NCBI GenBank assembly: GCA_002691145.1
Contig: NZHE01000023.1
Location: 201,965-259,286, forward strand
Direction of reading: 5' to 3'
DNA: 57,322 nt
From: Rickettsiales bacterium
GTDB lineage: Bacteria; Pseudomonadota; Alphaproteobacteria; Methylaequorales; Methylaequoraceae
Shown: positions 47,820-57,322 of the stretch, piece by piece
Layout: each line of letters begins with the position of its first letter
How positions within the stretch are numbered: the first letter of the stretch is position 1
Program-made: the position numbers and the translations under genes
Notes under the pieces: model-generated
The model's database searches: none
Told to the model about the DNA's origin: nothing
What the model saw: the letters and a program-made list of their open reading frames with translations, nothing else

Positions 47820-49247
47820 TTGATCTTTATTCCAGAAATATTTTTGTTCACAGTTGTTCTTTTAAGTATGCTTGTTGGACCTTTTTTAAAGAAAAATGAT
47901 TATAAAATCATTGGTTACTTGTCATTAATGTCAATCATAATTGCTCAATTTTTAGTCTTTAGAGATATCTTTCACTTTGAAGAAATATTTAATAATTTTT
48001 TCGTTGTAGATTCATTCGGTTCATTCATGAAATCTTTATTACTAATTGGTTCAGGCATAATTATTTATATTTTTCTCATTAATGAAAAAAATCAAACACT
48101 CAATAAAATTGAGTTTCCGATTCTAATAGTGATCTCATTAATTGGTATGATGTTAATGGTTTCAGCAAATGATCTTCTATCATTGTTTCTTTCTATTGAA
48201 TTACAAAGTCTTGCACTTTATATTTTAGTTTCTTTTGATAGAAAAAATTTATTTTCTTCAGAAGCAGGCGTTAAGTACTTTGTAATTGGAAGTTTATCAA
48301 CTTGTATTTTTTTATTTGGTTGCAGCCTAATTTATGGAAGTTTTGGAACTACAAACTTTTCTGAAATTGCTGACTTAATCAGTCAGTTAAGTGAAATTCC
48401 TTTATTACTAATTATTGGTGTAGTATTTATCCTAGTATCTTTATCTTTAAAAGTATCCGCAGCTCCTTTTCATATGTGGACTCCTGATGTTTATGAGGGA
48501 GCCCCGACTATCATTACATCTTTTTTATCTGTTGTCCCAAAAATAGCAGTATTTGCGGTCATTATAAGATTTTTAGTTTTTCCTTTTGGTGAAATATCAG
48601 TTGACTGGGGTAAAATCATATTAATCTTATCAATAACCTCAATGATTATAGGTTCTTTGGGAGCGATCAACCAAACTGATATTAAAAGATTAATGGCATA
48701 TAGCACAATAAATCATGTTGGATTTATACTTATTGGTTTAGTTGCTGGCACTGAGGATGGAATAATTGCAATTTGTATTTATTTAATATTGTACTTATTA
48801 ATGAATATTGGTGTTTTTGTAATAATTTTAAATCTTAAAAGAGACGGAATAAATGTTTCTATGATAAAAGATTTATCTGGTTACTTTTCTAATAACCAGT
48901 TTATGGCTTGTTGTATGGCAATTTTTATGTTTTCTATGGCAGGTATACCGCCCTTATCAGGCTTTTTAGGTAAATTGATTGTATTAAATGTTGCAATTGA
49001 TAATAATTTATACTTTTTAGCAATTACAGGTGTTTTATCCTCAGTAATAGCTGCATTTTATTATCTAAGAATAGTAAAATTAATGTTTTTTGATAAATCT
49101 TTAGAAGAAATTGACACTGGAATAGGATCAGAAACTAAAATTTTACTTACAGCGCTAGCTTTTTTAAATGTAACAATTCTTATGTATCCAAAATTTTTTT
49201 TAGATCTATCTGCCTCAATTACATTTTCCCTTTTTTCTGTAAATTAA
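47820..49247 (+). CDS. nuoN: NADH-quinone oxidoreductase subunit N
   Basis: The 475-residue antiporter-like subunit (ND2). SIELQSLALYILVSF, APFHMWTPDVYEGAPT and MAYSTINHVGFI are typical. The start is TTG at 47820 with GGGAG six bases before it. It closes the nuo set, and the transcription unit continues without a gap into birA. Confidence 0.97.
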   Translation: MIFIPEIFLFTVVLLSMLVGPFLKKNDYKIIGYLSLMSIIIAQFLVFRDIFHFEEIFNNFFVVDSFGSFMKSLLLIGSGIIIYIFLINEKNQTLNKIEFPILIVISLIGMMLMVSANDLLSLFLSIELQSLALYILVSFDRKNLFSSEAGVKYFVIGSLSTCIFLFGCSLIYGSFGTTNFSEIADLISQLSEIPLLLIIGVVFILVSLSLKVSAAPFHMWTPDVYEGAPTIITSFLSVVPKIAVFAVIIRFLVFPFGEISVDWGKIILILSITSMIIGSLGAINQTDIKRLMAYSTINHVGFILIGLVAGTEDGIIAICIYLILYLLMNIGVFVIILNLKRDGINVSMIKDLSGYFSNNQFMACCMAIFMFSMAGIPPLSGFLGKLIVLNVAIDNNLYFLAITGVLSSVIAAFYYLRIVKLMFFDKSLEEIDTGIGSETKILLTALAFLNVTILMYPKFFLDLSASITFSLFSVN

Positions 49248-49248
49248 A

Positions 49249-49974
49249 ATGTTTGAAAAATGCGAAAATTTCTTCTTTTCATGTGTAGAGAATACTAATC
49301 GCGAAATAAAAAAAATTTTTCAAGTAAATAAGGATATTGACTTCATAAGTTTACACACAAAAAAACAAATTATTGGTAAAGGTAGAAAATTAAATAAATG
49401 GATCAGTAAAGAAGGTGATTTCACATGCTCATATTTGATAAATAAGTCTTTCAAAATATCTATGTTAGGACAATTAAATATTATAATAAGTATATCTATT
49501 TTAGAATGCTTAAAAAGATATTACCCGAATATAAATTTTTATCTAAAATGGCCAAATGATATACTTATTGATGATAAAAAAATAGGTGGTGTTTTAATTG
49601 AGACTAATATTAGTAAAGGTGTAATTACACATTTAGTTGTCGGTATTGGAATAAATTTTGTCTCTAACCCAACTCTTGAAAATTATAAAACAGCGAAAAT
49701 TTTGGATTTTACAAATAAAATAGATACTGTAAAAATTTTTCATTGTTTATCAAAAAAAATAAAAGATAATATAGTTTTATGGAATGAAAAAAATTTCACT
49801 TCTTTCAAAAAAAAATGGATGAAAAGTTGCAAAGATATTGGAAATGAAGTTTTAATTAAAATGGGTGGAAAACATTTTATTGGCGTTTTAAAAGAAATAG
49901 ATGATTCTGCATTGTTGGTTTTAAAAACTAAAAATAATAACATTATTAAAGTTTCCTATGGAGACATAATATGA
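49249..49974 (+). CDS. birA: Biotin-[acetyl-CoA carboxylase] ligase
   Basis: The 241-residue catalytic-only biotin protein ligase, without an N-terminal DNA-binding domain. The biotin/ATP motif region is IGKGRKLNKWISKEGDF, followed by LKWPNDILIDDKKIGGVLIE and VVGIGINF. It attaches biotin to carboxyl-carrier proteins. The GRGRxGRxW pattern of the family is altered to GKGRKLNKW. It lies 1 bp after nuoN. Confidence 0.93.
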   Translation: MFEKCENFFFSCVENTNREIKKIFQVNKDIDFISLHTKKQIIGKGRKLNKWISKEGDFTCSYLINKSFKISMLGQLNIIISISILECLKRYYPNINFYLKWPNDILIDDKKIGGVLIETNISKGVITHLVVGIGINFVSNPTLENYKTAKILDFTNKIDTVKIFHCLSKKIKDNIVLWNEKNFTSFKKKWMKSCKDIGNEVLIKMGGKHFIGVLKEIDDSALLVLKTKNNNIIKVSYGDII

Positions 49975-49981
49975 AGGTTCT

Positions 49982-50746
49982 ATGCTTTTAACTATCGATA
50001 TAGGGAACACAAATATAATGTTTTCATTATTTAAAGATTTCAAAATAAAAAAAATAAAAAGATTTAAAAAAGATTTAATATTATCAAGAGACGATTTGAT
50101 GATTTTTTTTAAACTTTTATTTAAAATAAAAAACTTGGAAGCCATTATGATCAGTAGTGTTGTTCCCGAGTTAAACAATTTATTCAAGCATTTCTTTTTA
50201 AAAGAATTCAAAATTAGTCCAATTTTTATTAATGAACACCTTAATTCTTTAGATTTTAAAACAAACATTAAGGATAAAAGGTCAATAGGTGCAGATAGAA
50301 TTGTAAATGTAATTTACTCCAAAAGTTTGGTAAAATGTCCAATAATGATTATTGATTTTGGCACCGCAACAACGGTAGATTATGTTAATAGCGAAGGAGT
50401 ATATGAAGGTGGAATAATATCTCCTGGAATTGATTTATCATTAAAAAGCTTGCATCAATTTACATCAAAACTACCTTTAGTTAAATTTGAAGAAACAAAA
50501 AATATAATTGGTAATACAACTAAATCAGCTATACAATCAGGGTTTTTTTGGGGGTATGTGTCTATGATTAATGGATTTATAAAACTGATTAATAAGGAAA
50601 AAAATATTAAATCTAATTTAATTTTGACTGGTGGTAACTGTAGTGTTTTTACACCATATATAAAAAATATTTTTTTACTTGATGAACATTTATCAATGAG
50701 AGGTTTAAATTTTTTATTTGGAGAGTTAAAAAAAAGTGGAAAATAA
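49982..50746 (+). CDS. coaX: Type III pantothenate kinase
   Basis: A 254-residue ASKHA-fold kinase for the first step of coenzyme A synthesis. Motifs are LTIDIGNTNIMFSLF (phosphate-binding), IGADRIVN, DFGTATTVD and a glycine-rich GGIISPGIDLS; LTGGN is near the C-terminus. A GAAGG site precedes the ATG. It follows birA by 7 bp. Confidence 0.95.
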   Translation: MLLTIDIGNTNIMFSLFKDFKIKKIKRFKKDLILSRDDLMIFFKLLFKIKNLEAIMISSVVPELNNLFKHFFLKEFKISPIFINEHLNSLDFKTNIKDKRSIGADRIVNVIYSKSLVKCPIMIIDFGTATTVDYVNSEGVYEGGIISPGIDLSLKSLHQFTSKLPLVKFEETKNIIGNTTKSAIQSGFFWGYVSMINGFIKLINKEKNIKSNLILTGGNCSVFTPYIKNIFLLDEHLSMRGLNFLFGELKKSGK

Positions 50747-52422
50747 TTTTAAAGATCTAAATTTTGAAAATAAAAATCTAATATTCCTTCCTTTAGGTGG
50801 TTCTGGTGAAATTGGAATGAATTGTAATTTATATCACTTTAAAGATCAGTGGTTGGTTGTTGATTTAGGTATTACTTTTAAAGATGAAAGGGTGCCATCT
50901 GCAGAAATCTTAATGCCTAATATAGATTTTTTGATCTCAATAAAAAAAAAAAATAAAGGCTATTATTCTTACTCATGCTCATGAAGATCATATAGGAGCA
51001 ATGCCCTATTTATACAAATATCTTGATGATTGCCCAATCTATACGACTTCTTTTACGGCTTCTGTTTTAGAAAAAAAGTTTCTAAATAATAATATTCACA
51101 ATAAAAAAATAAATATTCTAGAATATGAAAAAAACATAAATATTGGTGAATTTAACATTGAAATAGTTGCAATGACTCATTCTATTCCAGAGCCTAATGC
51201 TATAGTAATAAGAACAAAGAAAGGAAATATTTTTCATACTGGTGATTGGAAGATTGATCCTACTCCATTAGTTGGTAATCCAATTAATGTAAAGAAAATT
51301 CAAAAAATTTCTAAAGAAAAAATTCATGCAATGATTTGTGATTCTACAAATGTTTTTGAAAAAATTCCATCTGGTTCCGAAAACGATGTAAGAAATACAC
51401 TGGAAAAAATATTTTCAGAAAAAAAACAAGGAAAGATTATTATTTCGTGTTTTGCTTCAAATATTGCAAGGTTAGATACAATTGCACAAGTTGCTAGAAA
51501 TAACAATAGAAGTTGTATTTTACTAGGAAGATCTTTAAAGAGAATTTATGAGTCCGCCTTAGAAAATAATTATTTAACAAAACAAAAACCATTTATTAAT
51601 GAAAAAGATGGAAAACACATATCAGACGAAAATGTAGTTTTAATATGTACTGGAAGTCAGGGAGAAAAAAGAGCTGCTCTGCACAAGTTGATAAATGGAG
51701 ACAACAAAAACTTTTTTATTAATAATAATGATTTAGTAATATTTTCCTCAAGAGAAATTCCAGGTAATGAACAACAAATTAATAACATAAAAAATATTTT
51801 AAGAAAGATTAATTGTAAGTACATTGACGATAAGTCAGATATGGTCCATGTTTCAGGACATCCCTCCAAGCAAGAATTGGCAAAAATGTATGATTGGGTT
51901 AAACCAGATATTCTTATCCCTGTACATGGTGAATTTCAACACCTTTCAGAGCATTTTGATTTTGCTAAAAACTCTGGTATCAAGAATCCAATACTTATTG
52001 AAAATGGAGACTGTGTTTTGTTAGATAATGATGAGAATAATAAGATTGTTGATAAAGTTTTTACTAGTAGAAATGTTCTTTTAGGAAATAGAATACTTCC
52101 TATTGAACGAAGACTTTTTGATAATTCAAGAATAATAAATAATGAAGGTGAAATTTTGATAGTATTGATTTTAAATTTAGATGACATGCTAGTTGTTAGA
52201 CCGATAATATCATGTTTAACTATTTTTGATGATAAAGATGTTAATGAGTTTGAAAAAATTAAAAATTTTATTGAATTATTTGTATCTGAGCAACTTTTAA
52301 AATCTCCAAATGATGAAATGTTTGTAGATCTTTTGATTAAAAAAATAAGAAATTATATAAAAAAAGACTATGGGATTAAACCCATGGTAGACTTAAAAAT
52401 AATAAGGTTGCAACAAAAATGA
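50736..52422 (+). CDS. rnj: Ribonuclease J, interrupted by a one-base frameshift
   Basis: The frame starts at GTG 50736, overlapping coaX by 11 bases, with LPLGGSGEIGMNCNLY, but shifts in an A tract (50942-50953, 12 A) and stops at 50984. Dropping one A joins it to the frame that runs to 52422, giving 561 residues, the normal size. The join restores IKAIILTHAHEDHIGAMPY, with the metal-binding HxHxDH motif; HTGDWKID and SGHPSKQEL follow. In the second frame the first ATG (51001) comes after that motif, so neither piece alone can be active. RNase J is a 5'-exo/endoribonuclease for mRNA decay and RNA maturation and is normally kept intact in this gene order. Confidence 0.93.
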
Positions 52423-52823
52423 TTACAAAATTTAATCATGTCGCAATTGCAGTCCCTGACCTTGAAAAAGCATCACAATTATATAAAGATATTCTGGGAG
52501 CAAAAGTTTCTAAAGTTTTCAATTACAAGGAACACGGTGTGAGTGTTGTATTTGTTGAATTAAGTAATACGAAGATAGAACTAATGCAACCTTATGGAGA
52601 TAATTCTCCAATCAAGAATTTTTTAGATAAAAATTCATTTGGTGGTATACATCATATTTGTTTAGAGGTTAAAGATATAATTAAAATGAGAGAAAAGTTA
52701 GTAAGCAATAATTTAAAGATTCTTGGAGACGGAGAGCCAAAGCTCGGTGCTCATAATAAGTTAGTGCTTTTCTTGCATCCCAAAGATTTTTATGGAACCT
52801 TAATTGAAATTGAACAGGAATAA
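52419..52823 (+). CDS. mce: Methylmalonyl-CoA epimerase
   Basis: A 134-residue vicinal-oxygen-chelate protein with two glyoxalase-like halves: NHVAIAVPDLEKASQLYKDIL (its landmark NHVAIAVPDL) and GGIHHICLEVKDI, ending in GTLIEIEQ. It interconverts methylmalonyl-CoA epimers in propionate breakdown. No mutase gene is in the window. The 4-base overlap with rnj and the place before the DUF1467 gene are typical of alphaproteobacteria. Confidence 0.92.
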   Translation: MITKFNHVAIAVPDLEKASQLYKDILGAKVSKVFNYKEHGVSVVFVELSNTKIELMQPYGDNSPIKNFLDKNSFGGIHHICLEVKDIIKMREKLVSNNLKILGDGEPKLGAHNKLVLFLHPKDFYGTLIEIEQE

Positions 52824-52825
52824 AT

Positions 52826-53044
52826 TTGTCAATATTTAGTGCTATAGTTCTTTATTTTGTAATTTGGTGGATTTCTCTATTTCTTTTTTTACCTTTAAAT
52901 ATAAAAAAGCAAAAAATCATTGAAAAAGGAAATGATCCAGGTGCCCCAGATAAACCTGAATTAAAAAAAAAGTTTTTTTTAAATAGTATTTTCTCATTAT
53001 TAGTTCTTATTATTATAATTATTATTAAAAATGTTTTTTTATGA
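52826..53044 (+). CDS. DUF1467 family small membrane protein
   Basis: A 72-residue protein with two membrane helices and the family pattern YFVIWWISLFLFLPL, then a short loop with NDPGAPDKP. Function unknown. The start is TTG at 52826 with an AGGA site. It lies between mce and proS, exactly as in other alphaproteobacteria, which supports the call. Confidence 0.88.
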   Translation: MSIFSAIVLYFVIWWISLFLFLPLNIKKQKIIEKGNDPGAPDKPELKKKFFLNSIFSLLVLIIIIIIKNVFL

Positions 53045-54327
53045 AATTGTCAAAATTTTTTATCCCTGCAAAAAAAGAAATTCCATCAGATGTAAAACTG
53101 AATTCTCATATATTAATGCTAAGAAGCGGTATGATACATTTGGAAGTTTCTGGTATTTATTCCTGGCTACCCTTTGGTTTTAGGGTTTTAAAAAAAATTC
53201 AAAACATAATTGAAGAAGAACATATTCGAAATGATATTAATCAAATGTTAATGCCAACTATCCAACCTTCAGAAATTTGGATAAAAAGCAATAGATTTGA
53301 TAGTTATGGATTAGAAATGTTAAAAATAACGGATAGAAATAAAAAAAAATTACTTTACGGACCAACTAATGAAGAAATGGTTACAGTGATTGGTAATGAT
53401 TACATCAATAGCTATAAACAACTACCTGTAAATTTATTTCATATTCAAACAAAATTCAGAGACGAGATAAGGCCAAGGCATGGAGTAATGAGAGCTAGAG
53501 AATTTATAATGAAAGATGCATATAGTTTTGATAAAAATAAAAATGATTCTTATGACACCTACAAGATGTATTTTAAAATGTATATTCAAATTTTTAAAAA
53601 ATTAGGAATAGATATAATTCCTGTTAAAGCATTAAGTGGTGAAATTGGGGGAGAAATTTCTCATGAATTTCATATGATCTGTGAATCTGGAGAATCTAGA
53701 ATTATTTATACAGATTTACCAAATGAAAAATCTGTGTTTGATTATTTTGATTTTTATAAGAAGAATTATTCTTCGACGGACGAATATTTTAATAAGGACG
53801 AAAAAAAACCAAAAACGTATCATGTTGCTAATAGTATTGAGCTAGGCCATATTTTTTTATTTGGTGAAAAATATTCAAAACCTTTCAATTTTAAAATAGA
53901 TACTCCTGAAGGAAGTGTAAATCCATATATGGGTTCATACGGCATTGGGATTTCAAGACTTCCAGCTGCAATTATTGAGAAAAATTATGATAAAAAAGGA
54001 ATCATATGGCCCAAGGAAATTTCACCTTTTGACTTAATGTTAATAAATTTAAAAATAGAGAATGAAGGTTGCTTAAGTTTTTGTGAGGGACTTTATAAAG
54101 AACTTAAAAAATACAACATAGAAGTTTTATATGACGACACAAATGAGAGAGTAGGGATTAAATTTAATAAATCTGATCTATTCGGCATTCCTTACCAAAT
54201 AATAGTTGGGAATAAATATACTGAGAACAAAATGGTACAGATAAAAAATAGAAAAACACACTTAGAAGTTGAATGTTCAGCAGGACAAATTTTAAAAAAG
54301 ATATTAAGTATTATAAAAGATGATTAG
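53041..54327 (+). CDS. proS: Prolyl-tRNA synthetase
   Basis: A 428-residue class II synthetase of the short bacterial type without the editing insertion, as usual in alphaproteobacteria. Motif 2 lies in FRDEIRPRHGVMRAREFIMKDAYSF (landmark RPRHGVMRAREF), and the late motif 3 in GSYGIGISRLPAA. It charges tRNA-Pro. It overlaps the DUF1467 gene by 4 bases and lolC by 8. Confidence 0.96.
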   Translation: MKLSKFFIPAKKEIPSDVKLNSHILMLRSGMIHLEVSGIYSWLPFGFRVLKKIQNIIEEEHIRNDINQMLMPTIQPSEIWIKSNRFDSYGLEMLKITDRNKKKLLYGPTNEEMVTVIGNDYINSYKQLPVNLFHIQTKFRDEIRPRHGVMRAREFIMKDAYSFDKNKNDSYDTYKMYFKMYIQIFKKLGIDIIPVKALSGEIGGEISHEFHMICESGESRIIYTDLPNEKSVFDYFDFYKKNYSSTDEYFNKDEKKPKTYHVANSIELGHIFLFGEKYSKPFNFKIDTPEGSVNPYMGSYGIGISRLPAAIIEKNYDKKGIIWPKEISPFDLMLINLKIENEGCLSFCEGLYKELKKYNIEVLYDDTNERVGIKFNKSDLFGIPYQIIVGNKYTENKMVQIKNRKTHLEVECSAGQILKKILSIIKDD

Positions 54328-55567
54328 TTTTTTCGAATTTTTCATATCTAAAAGATATTTAATTTCTAATAAGAAAGAAGGTTTTTTTTCATTAATTACT
54401 TTCTTTTCTTTTCTTGGTATTTCTCTGGGTGTTGCGACATTAATAATCGTTATGTCTGTTATGAATGGATTTAGAGAGGAACTTACTTCTAAAGTTTTGG
54501 GTGTAAACGGACATATGAAAATTCAAAATATGAGAAACCTAAAAATCAATGATTATGAAATTCTTAAAAAAGATATTCTAGATCAAACTACCCAGATTAA
54601 AGTTGAGCCTACAATTGTTAGTCAAGGTCTTCTTTCTGCAAATAATAACTCTCGTGGTGTTTTTTTAAAAGGACTTGATTTTGAAAATTTCACCGAAAGA
54701 AATTTGTTTTCAAATCTATCTTCCTCTGAATCCTTAAGACTATTCAAAAATGGTAAAGGTGTCATAATAGGAAAAAGGTTGCAAGAAAAGTTGGGCATTA
54801 AAAAAGGACAGAAAATTAAAATAATATCAGCAAATGGAATTACAACACCCTTTGGAAAGATAACAAATTCAGCAACATTTAGAGTTATTGATTTTTTTGA
54901 AACAGGGATGTATGAATATGATGTTTCTTTGATTTTATTTCCTTTAAAACTTATCCAAAGTTTTTTAGATATGAATGATAAAGTTGATAACATCGAGATT
55001 TTTTTAGACGATTTTGATAAGTACGAAGAAGTCTTTTTGAAAATTAAAAATACAATTCCAGATTACTATAAGTTAATTGATTGGAGATCTTTGAATCCTT
55101 CTCTTTTTAATGCAATTGAAATCGAAAGAAATGTGATGTTTTTAATATTGGTTTTAATAATTATTGTAGCAGCGTTTAACTTAGTTTCTTCCATGATAAT
55201 GCTTGTCAAAAATAAAACAAAAGATATTGGGGTTTTGAGAACAATGGGAGCAAGTAAATCTCAACTACTAAAAATTTTTATACTTAACGGTTTTTTTATA
55301 GGCTTAGTTGGAACTTTGTTAGGCCTGCTATTAGGAATTACTTTTTGTTATAATATAAATAATATTAAAGACTTTATAGAGATTTTTACAAATGCTGAGT
55401 TGTTTGCTAAAGAAATTTATTTTTTCTCAAATTTGCCAGTAATCATTAATTATTCCGAGATATTTTTAATATGTATGTTTTCCATAATTTGTTCTTTGGT
55501 TGCAACAATTTATCCTGCATATAAAGCATCTCTAATAGAACCTATTAATTTAATTAGGTGGGAATAA
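54320..55567 (+). CDS. lolC: Lipoprotein-releasing ABC transporter permease
   Basis: The 415-residue permease has one N-terminal membrane helix, a large periplasmic domain (about residues 45-260) and three C-terminal helices (FtsX/MacB fold). SLITFFSFLGISLGVATLI and VMSVMNGFREEL are the family opening, and KTKDIGVLRTMGAS is the coupling region. As usual in alphaproteobacteria, a single gene serves as LolC/E. With LolD it extracts lipoproteins from the inner membrane for the outer membrane. Confidence 0.94.
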   Translation: MISFFEFFISKRYLISNKKEGFFSLITFFSFLGISLGVATLIIVMSVMNGFREELTSKVLGVNGHMKIQNMRNLKINDYEILKKDILDQTTQIKVEPTIVSQGLLSANNNSRGVFLKGLDFENFTERNLFSNLSSSESLRLFKNGKGVIIGKRLQEKLGIKKGQKIKIISANGITTPFGKITNSATFRVIDFFETGMYEYDVSLILFPLKLIQSFLDMNDKVDNIEIFLDDFDKYEEVFLKIKNTIPDYYKLIDWRSLNPSLFNAIEIERNVMFLILVLIIIVAAFNLVSSMIMLVKNKTKDIGVLRTMGASKSQLLKIFILNGFFIGLVGTLLGLLLGITFCYNINNIKDFIEIFTNAELFAKEIYFFSNLPVIINYSEIFLICMFSIICSLVATIYPAYKASLIEPINLIRWE

Positions 55568-55568
55568 A

Positions 55569-56243
55569 TTGCTTTTAAGTATTGAAAATATTGTTAAAAA
55601 TTTTGAACAAGGAAAAGATACCTTACAAGTTCTTAATAATATTTGTTTGAGAGTTGATGAAAAAAAAAATATTGGTTTGATTGGTCCCTCGGGCTCTGGT
55701 AAAAGTACACTCTTAAATATCATTGGATTAATAGATGCTCCAACTAGAGGAACATTAAAAATAGATAATATTAATTGTGATATTTTGGACCAAGATCAAA
55801 GAACTGCATTTAGAAGAAAGAACATTGGTTTTATTTTTCAAAACAATCAATTATTGCATGATTTTAATTGTCAAGAAAATATTGCTCTTCCGTTAATATT
55901 AAATGGAACAGGTTATAATGCTGCAGTATTAAAGGCGCAAGAGATGTTAGAGAAACTTAATTTGCAAGAAAAGTTCAAGTCAAAGATTTCAATACTTTCA
56001 GGAGGTGAGAAGCAGAGAGTATCAGTCTTAAGAGCATTAATTAAAAAACCATATATATTATTAGCTGATGAACCTACAGGTAGTTTGGATGAAAATAATT
56101 CTATTAAAGTATTTAATGAGATCCTCAAATTAGCTAACTCACAGAATACATTGACAATTACAGCAACGCATAATCTGAACTTAATAAAAAAATTTGATTC
56201 TTGTTATAAGTTAGAAAAAGGGCGGTTAATTGAATACACATAA
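55569..56243 (+). CDS. lolD: Lipoprotein-releasing ABC transporter ATPase
   Basis: The 224-residue ABC ATPase has Walker [11 protein letters not shown]-loop FQNNQLL, signature LSGGEKQRV and Walker [10 protein letters not shown]. The start is TTG at 55569, with a GGTGGGA ribosome site. It pairs with LolC, 1 bp upstream, and overlaps dnaE by 14 bases. Confidence 0.95.
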   Translation: MLLSIENIVKNFEQGKDTLQVLNNICLRVDEKKNIGLIGPSGSGKSTLLNIIGLIDAPTRGTLKIDNINCDILDQDQRTAFRRKNIGFIFQNNQLLHDFNCQENIALPLILNGTGYNAAVLKAQEMLEKLNLQEKFKSKISILSGGEKQRVSVLRALIKKPYILLADEPTGSLDENNSIKVFNEILKLANSQNTLTITATHNLNLIKKFDSCYKLEKGRLIEYT

Positions 56244-57322
56244 TTTTATACATTTAAGAAATTACACACAGTATTCATTATCACAGGGTGCTCTGAAAAT
56301 TAATGAGCTAGTTAGTCATTGCATTCAAAATAAAGTTCCTGCCATCGGAATAAGTGATAAGGGAAATTTATTTGGAAGTATGGAATTTAGTTCAGAATGT
56401 TCCAAAAATGGCATTCAGCCAATCATTTGCTGTGATGTGCATATAGTGGAAAATAATTTTTTCCCTGGAAGTTTGCTGTTAATAGCGTCAAATTTGAAAG
56501 GTTATCAAAACTTATCAAAATTAATTTCATTGTCTTATTTAGAAAATGAGCATAATAACAAACCCTGGGTCTCTTTTCAAAATCTTATTGATCATAGAGA
56601 GGGTATTATATGCTTATCTGGAGGAATTGATGGGCTTCTTCGATCTAATTATAATCAATATGGAAAAGATAGATTAATTGAAATTGAAAGATATATTTCA
56701 TCGATATTTAACAATAATTTTTTTTTTGAAATTCAAAGAACTAAAAAAAATGATATCGATGAGTATAACGATTTTTTAATTGATTATTCTATCGAAAAAA
56801 AAGTTCCATTAGTTGCTACAAATGAAAATTATTTTTTAAACAAAGATTATTACGAATCTCATGACGTATTATTATGTATATCACAACAAACGTATGTGGA
56901 TTCAGAAAATAGAAAAAAAATTAGTGATGAAAGTTATTTAAAATCTCCTCATGAAATGAATGATCTATTTTTAGATCTACCTGATGCTTTGAATAATACT
57001 TTGCTTTTAGCACAAAAGTGCTCATTTTTTTTAGAGGAAACAAAACCAAAGCTTCCAAAAACAACCTTAAACTTAGATGAAAATGATTTTTTAAAAAAAT
57101 CAGCTAAAGCAGGGTTGACCGAAAGATTAAAATCGTTAAATCTTTCAGAGAATGAATCTCAAAACTACTATAATAGATTAGAATTTGAATTAAACATAAT
57201 TATGAAAATGGGTTATTCTGGGTACTTTATTATTGTGGCAGATTTTATTCAATGGGCAAAAAAAAATAAGATACCAGTTGGTCCCGGTAGAGGGTCAGGT
57301 GCAGGTTCTTTAGTGGCTTGGG
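56230..57322 (+). CDS. dnaE: DNA polymerase III alpha subunit, cut by the window edge
   Basis: An open frame from TTG 56230 to the end of the window, about 364 residues of the roughly 1150 expected. It begins with the PHP domain ([21 protein letters not shown] as in DnaE) and reaches the start of the polymerase core with [21 protein letters not shown] and [15 protein letters not shown]. It is the replicative polymerase; the lolD-dnaE order is typical of alphaproteobacteria. The TTG overlaps the end of lolD by 14 bases. Confidence 0.95.
   Translation, partial: MNTHNFIHLRNYTQYSLSQGALKINELVSHCIQNKVPAIGISDKGNLFGSMEFSSECSKNGIQPIICCDVHIVENNFFPGSLLLIASNLKGYQNLSKLISLSYLENEHNNKPWVSFQNLIDHREGIICLSGGIDGLLRSNYNQYGKDRLIEIERYISSIFNNNFFFEIQRTKKNDIDEYNDFLIDYSIEKKVPLVATNENYFLNKDYYESHDVLLCISQQTYVDSENRKKISDESYLKSPHEMNDLFLDLPDALNNTLLLAQKCSFFLEETKPKLPKTTLNLDENDFLKKSAKAGLTERLKSLNLSENESQNYYNRLEFELNIIMKMGYSGYFIIVADFIQWAKKNKIPVGPGRGSGAGSLVAW

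Noticed and set aside
50736-52422. RNase J as a natural two-subunit or split protein
   Set aside because: The catalytic HxHxDH motif falls between the first stop and the second ATG, so neither piece could supply it; a one-base shift in the A tract explains everything.
1-57322. CRISPR arrays, insertion sequences, prophage or integrative elements
   Set aside because: No direct-repeat array, transposase, integrase or phage gene was seen, and the tRNA genes have no flanking duplicated ends.

Overview
The window is a chromosomal segment of an AT-rich (roughly 30% GC by eye), gene-dense alphaproteobacterium. Gene order supports this: a complete 14-gene nuoA-N operon runs into birA, coaX, rnj, mce, a DUF1467 gene, proS, lolC, lolD and dnaE, and tig, clpP, clpX, lon and hup form a second block. 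The low GC, tiny intergenic spaces and gene content suggest a streamlined marine lineage of SAR11-like, HIMB59 or AEGEAN-169 type. The exact lineage cannot be fixed from sequence reading alone. No insertion sequence, prophage, CRISPR array or rRNA operon was seen.

Layout. 1-2.5 kb: a minus-strand ATP-grasp/alpha-E pair, preceded by a leader that matches the glutamine-I (glnA) riboswitch aptamer. 2.6-3.2 kb: a ceramidase-family membrane protein. 3.3-8.9 kb: the four-gene ligase-associated DNA-damage-response set (PdeM phosphoesterase and DEXH helicase on the minus strand; SNM1-like exonuclease and ATP-dependent ligase on the plus strand). 8.9-11.5 kb: a COQ7 hydroxylase, two small genes, then a type III polyketide synthase with an isoprenylcysteine-methyltransferase-like partner. 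11.5-19.6 kb: a cobalamin-binding-type protein, a CBS protein, photolyase, siderophore-interacting flavoprotein, endonuclease III, M32 carboxypeptidase and an SLC13 transporter. 19.6-22.8 kb: a TonB-dependent receptor behind three palindromic Fur-like operator sites. 23-27 kb: a methyltransferase, trmL, bioB and nnr. 27-33.2 kb: tRNA-Leu and the protease block. 33.2-34.2 kb: uracil-DNA glycosylase and tRNA-Val/tRNA-Asp. 35.4-57.3 kb: one apparently continuous transcription unit from nuoA into dnaE, which is cut by the window edge.

Most notable points. (1) The glutamine-riboswitch-like leader sits directly upstream of an ATP-grasp/alpha-E peptide-ligase-type operon, which suggests that this poorly understood system answers to glutamine. 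(2) The alpha-E gene and RNase J are each broken by exactly one extra A in a 12-A tract encoding Lys-Lys-Lys-Ile; in RNase J the break separates the metal-binding HxHxDH motif from its start codon. Many other in-frame A tracts of 12 to 15 lie inside genes, so either sequence error or transcriptional slippage rescue is at work. (3) Three divergent gene pairs have start codons 14 bp apart or less, or overlapping. (4) Several small genes are supported by reading frame and, for some, by Shine-Dalgarno sites: a 48-aa zinc ribbon, a 50-aa exported protein, a 40-aa basic protein and a 54-aa membrane protein.
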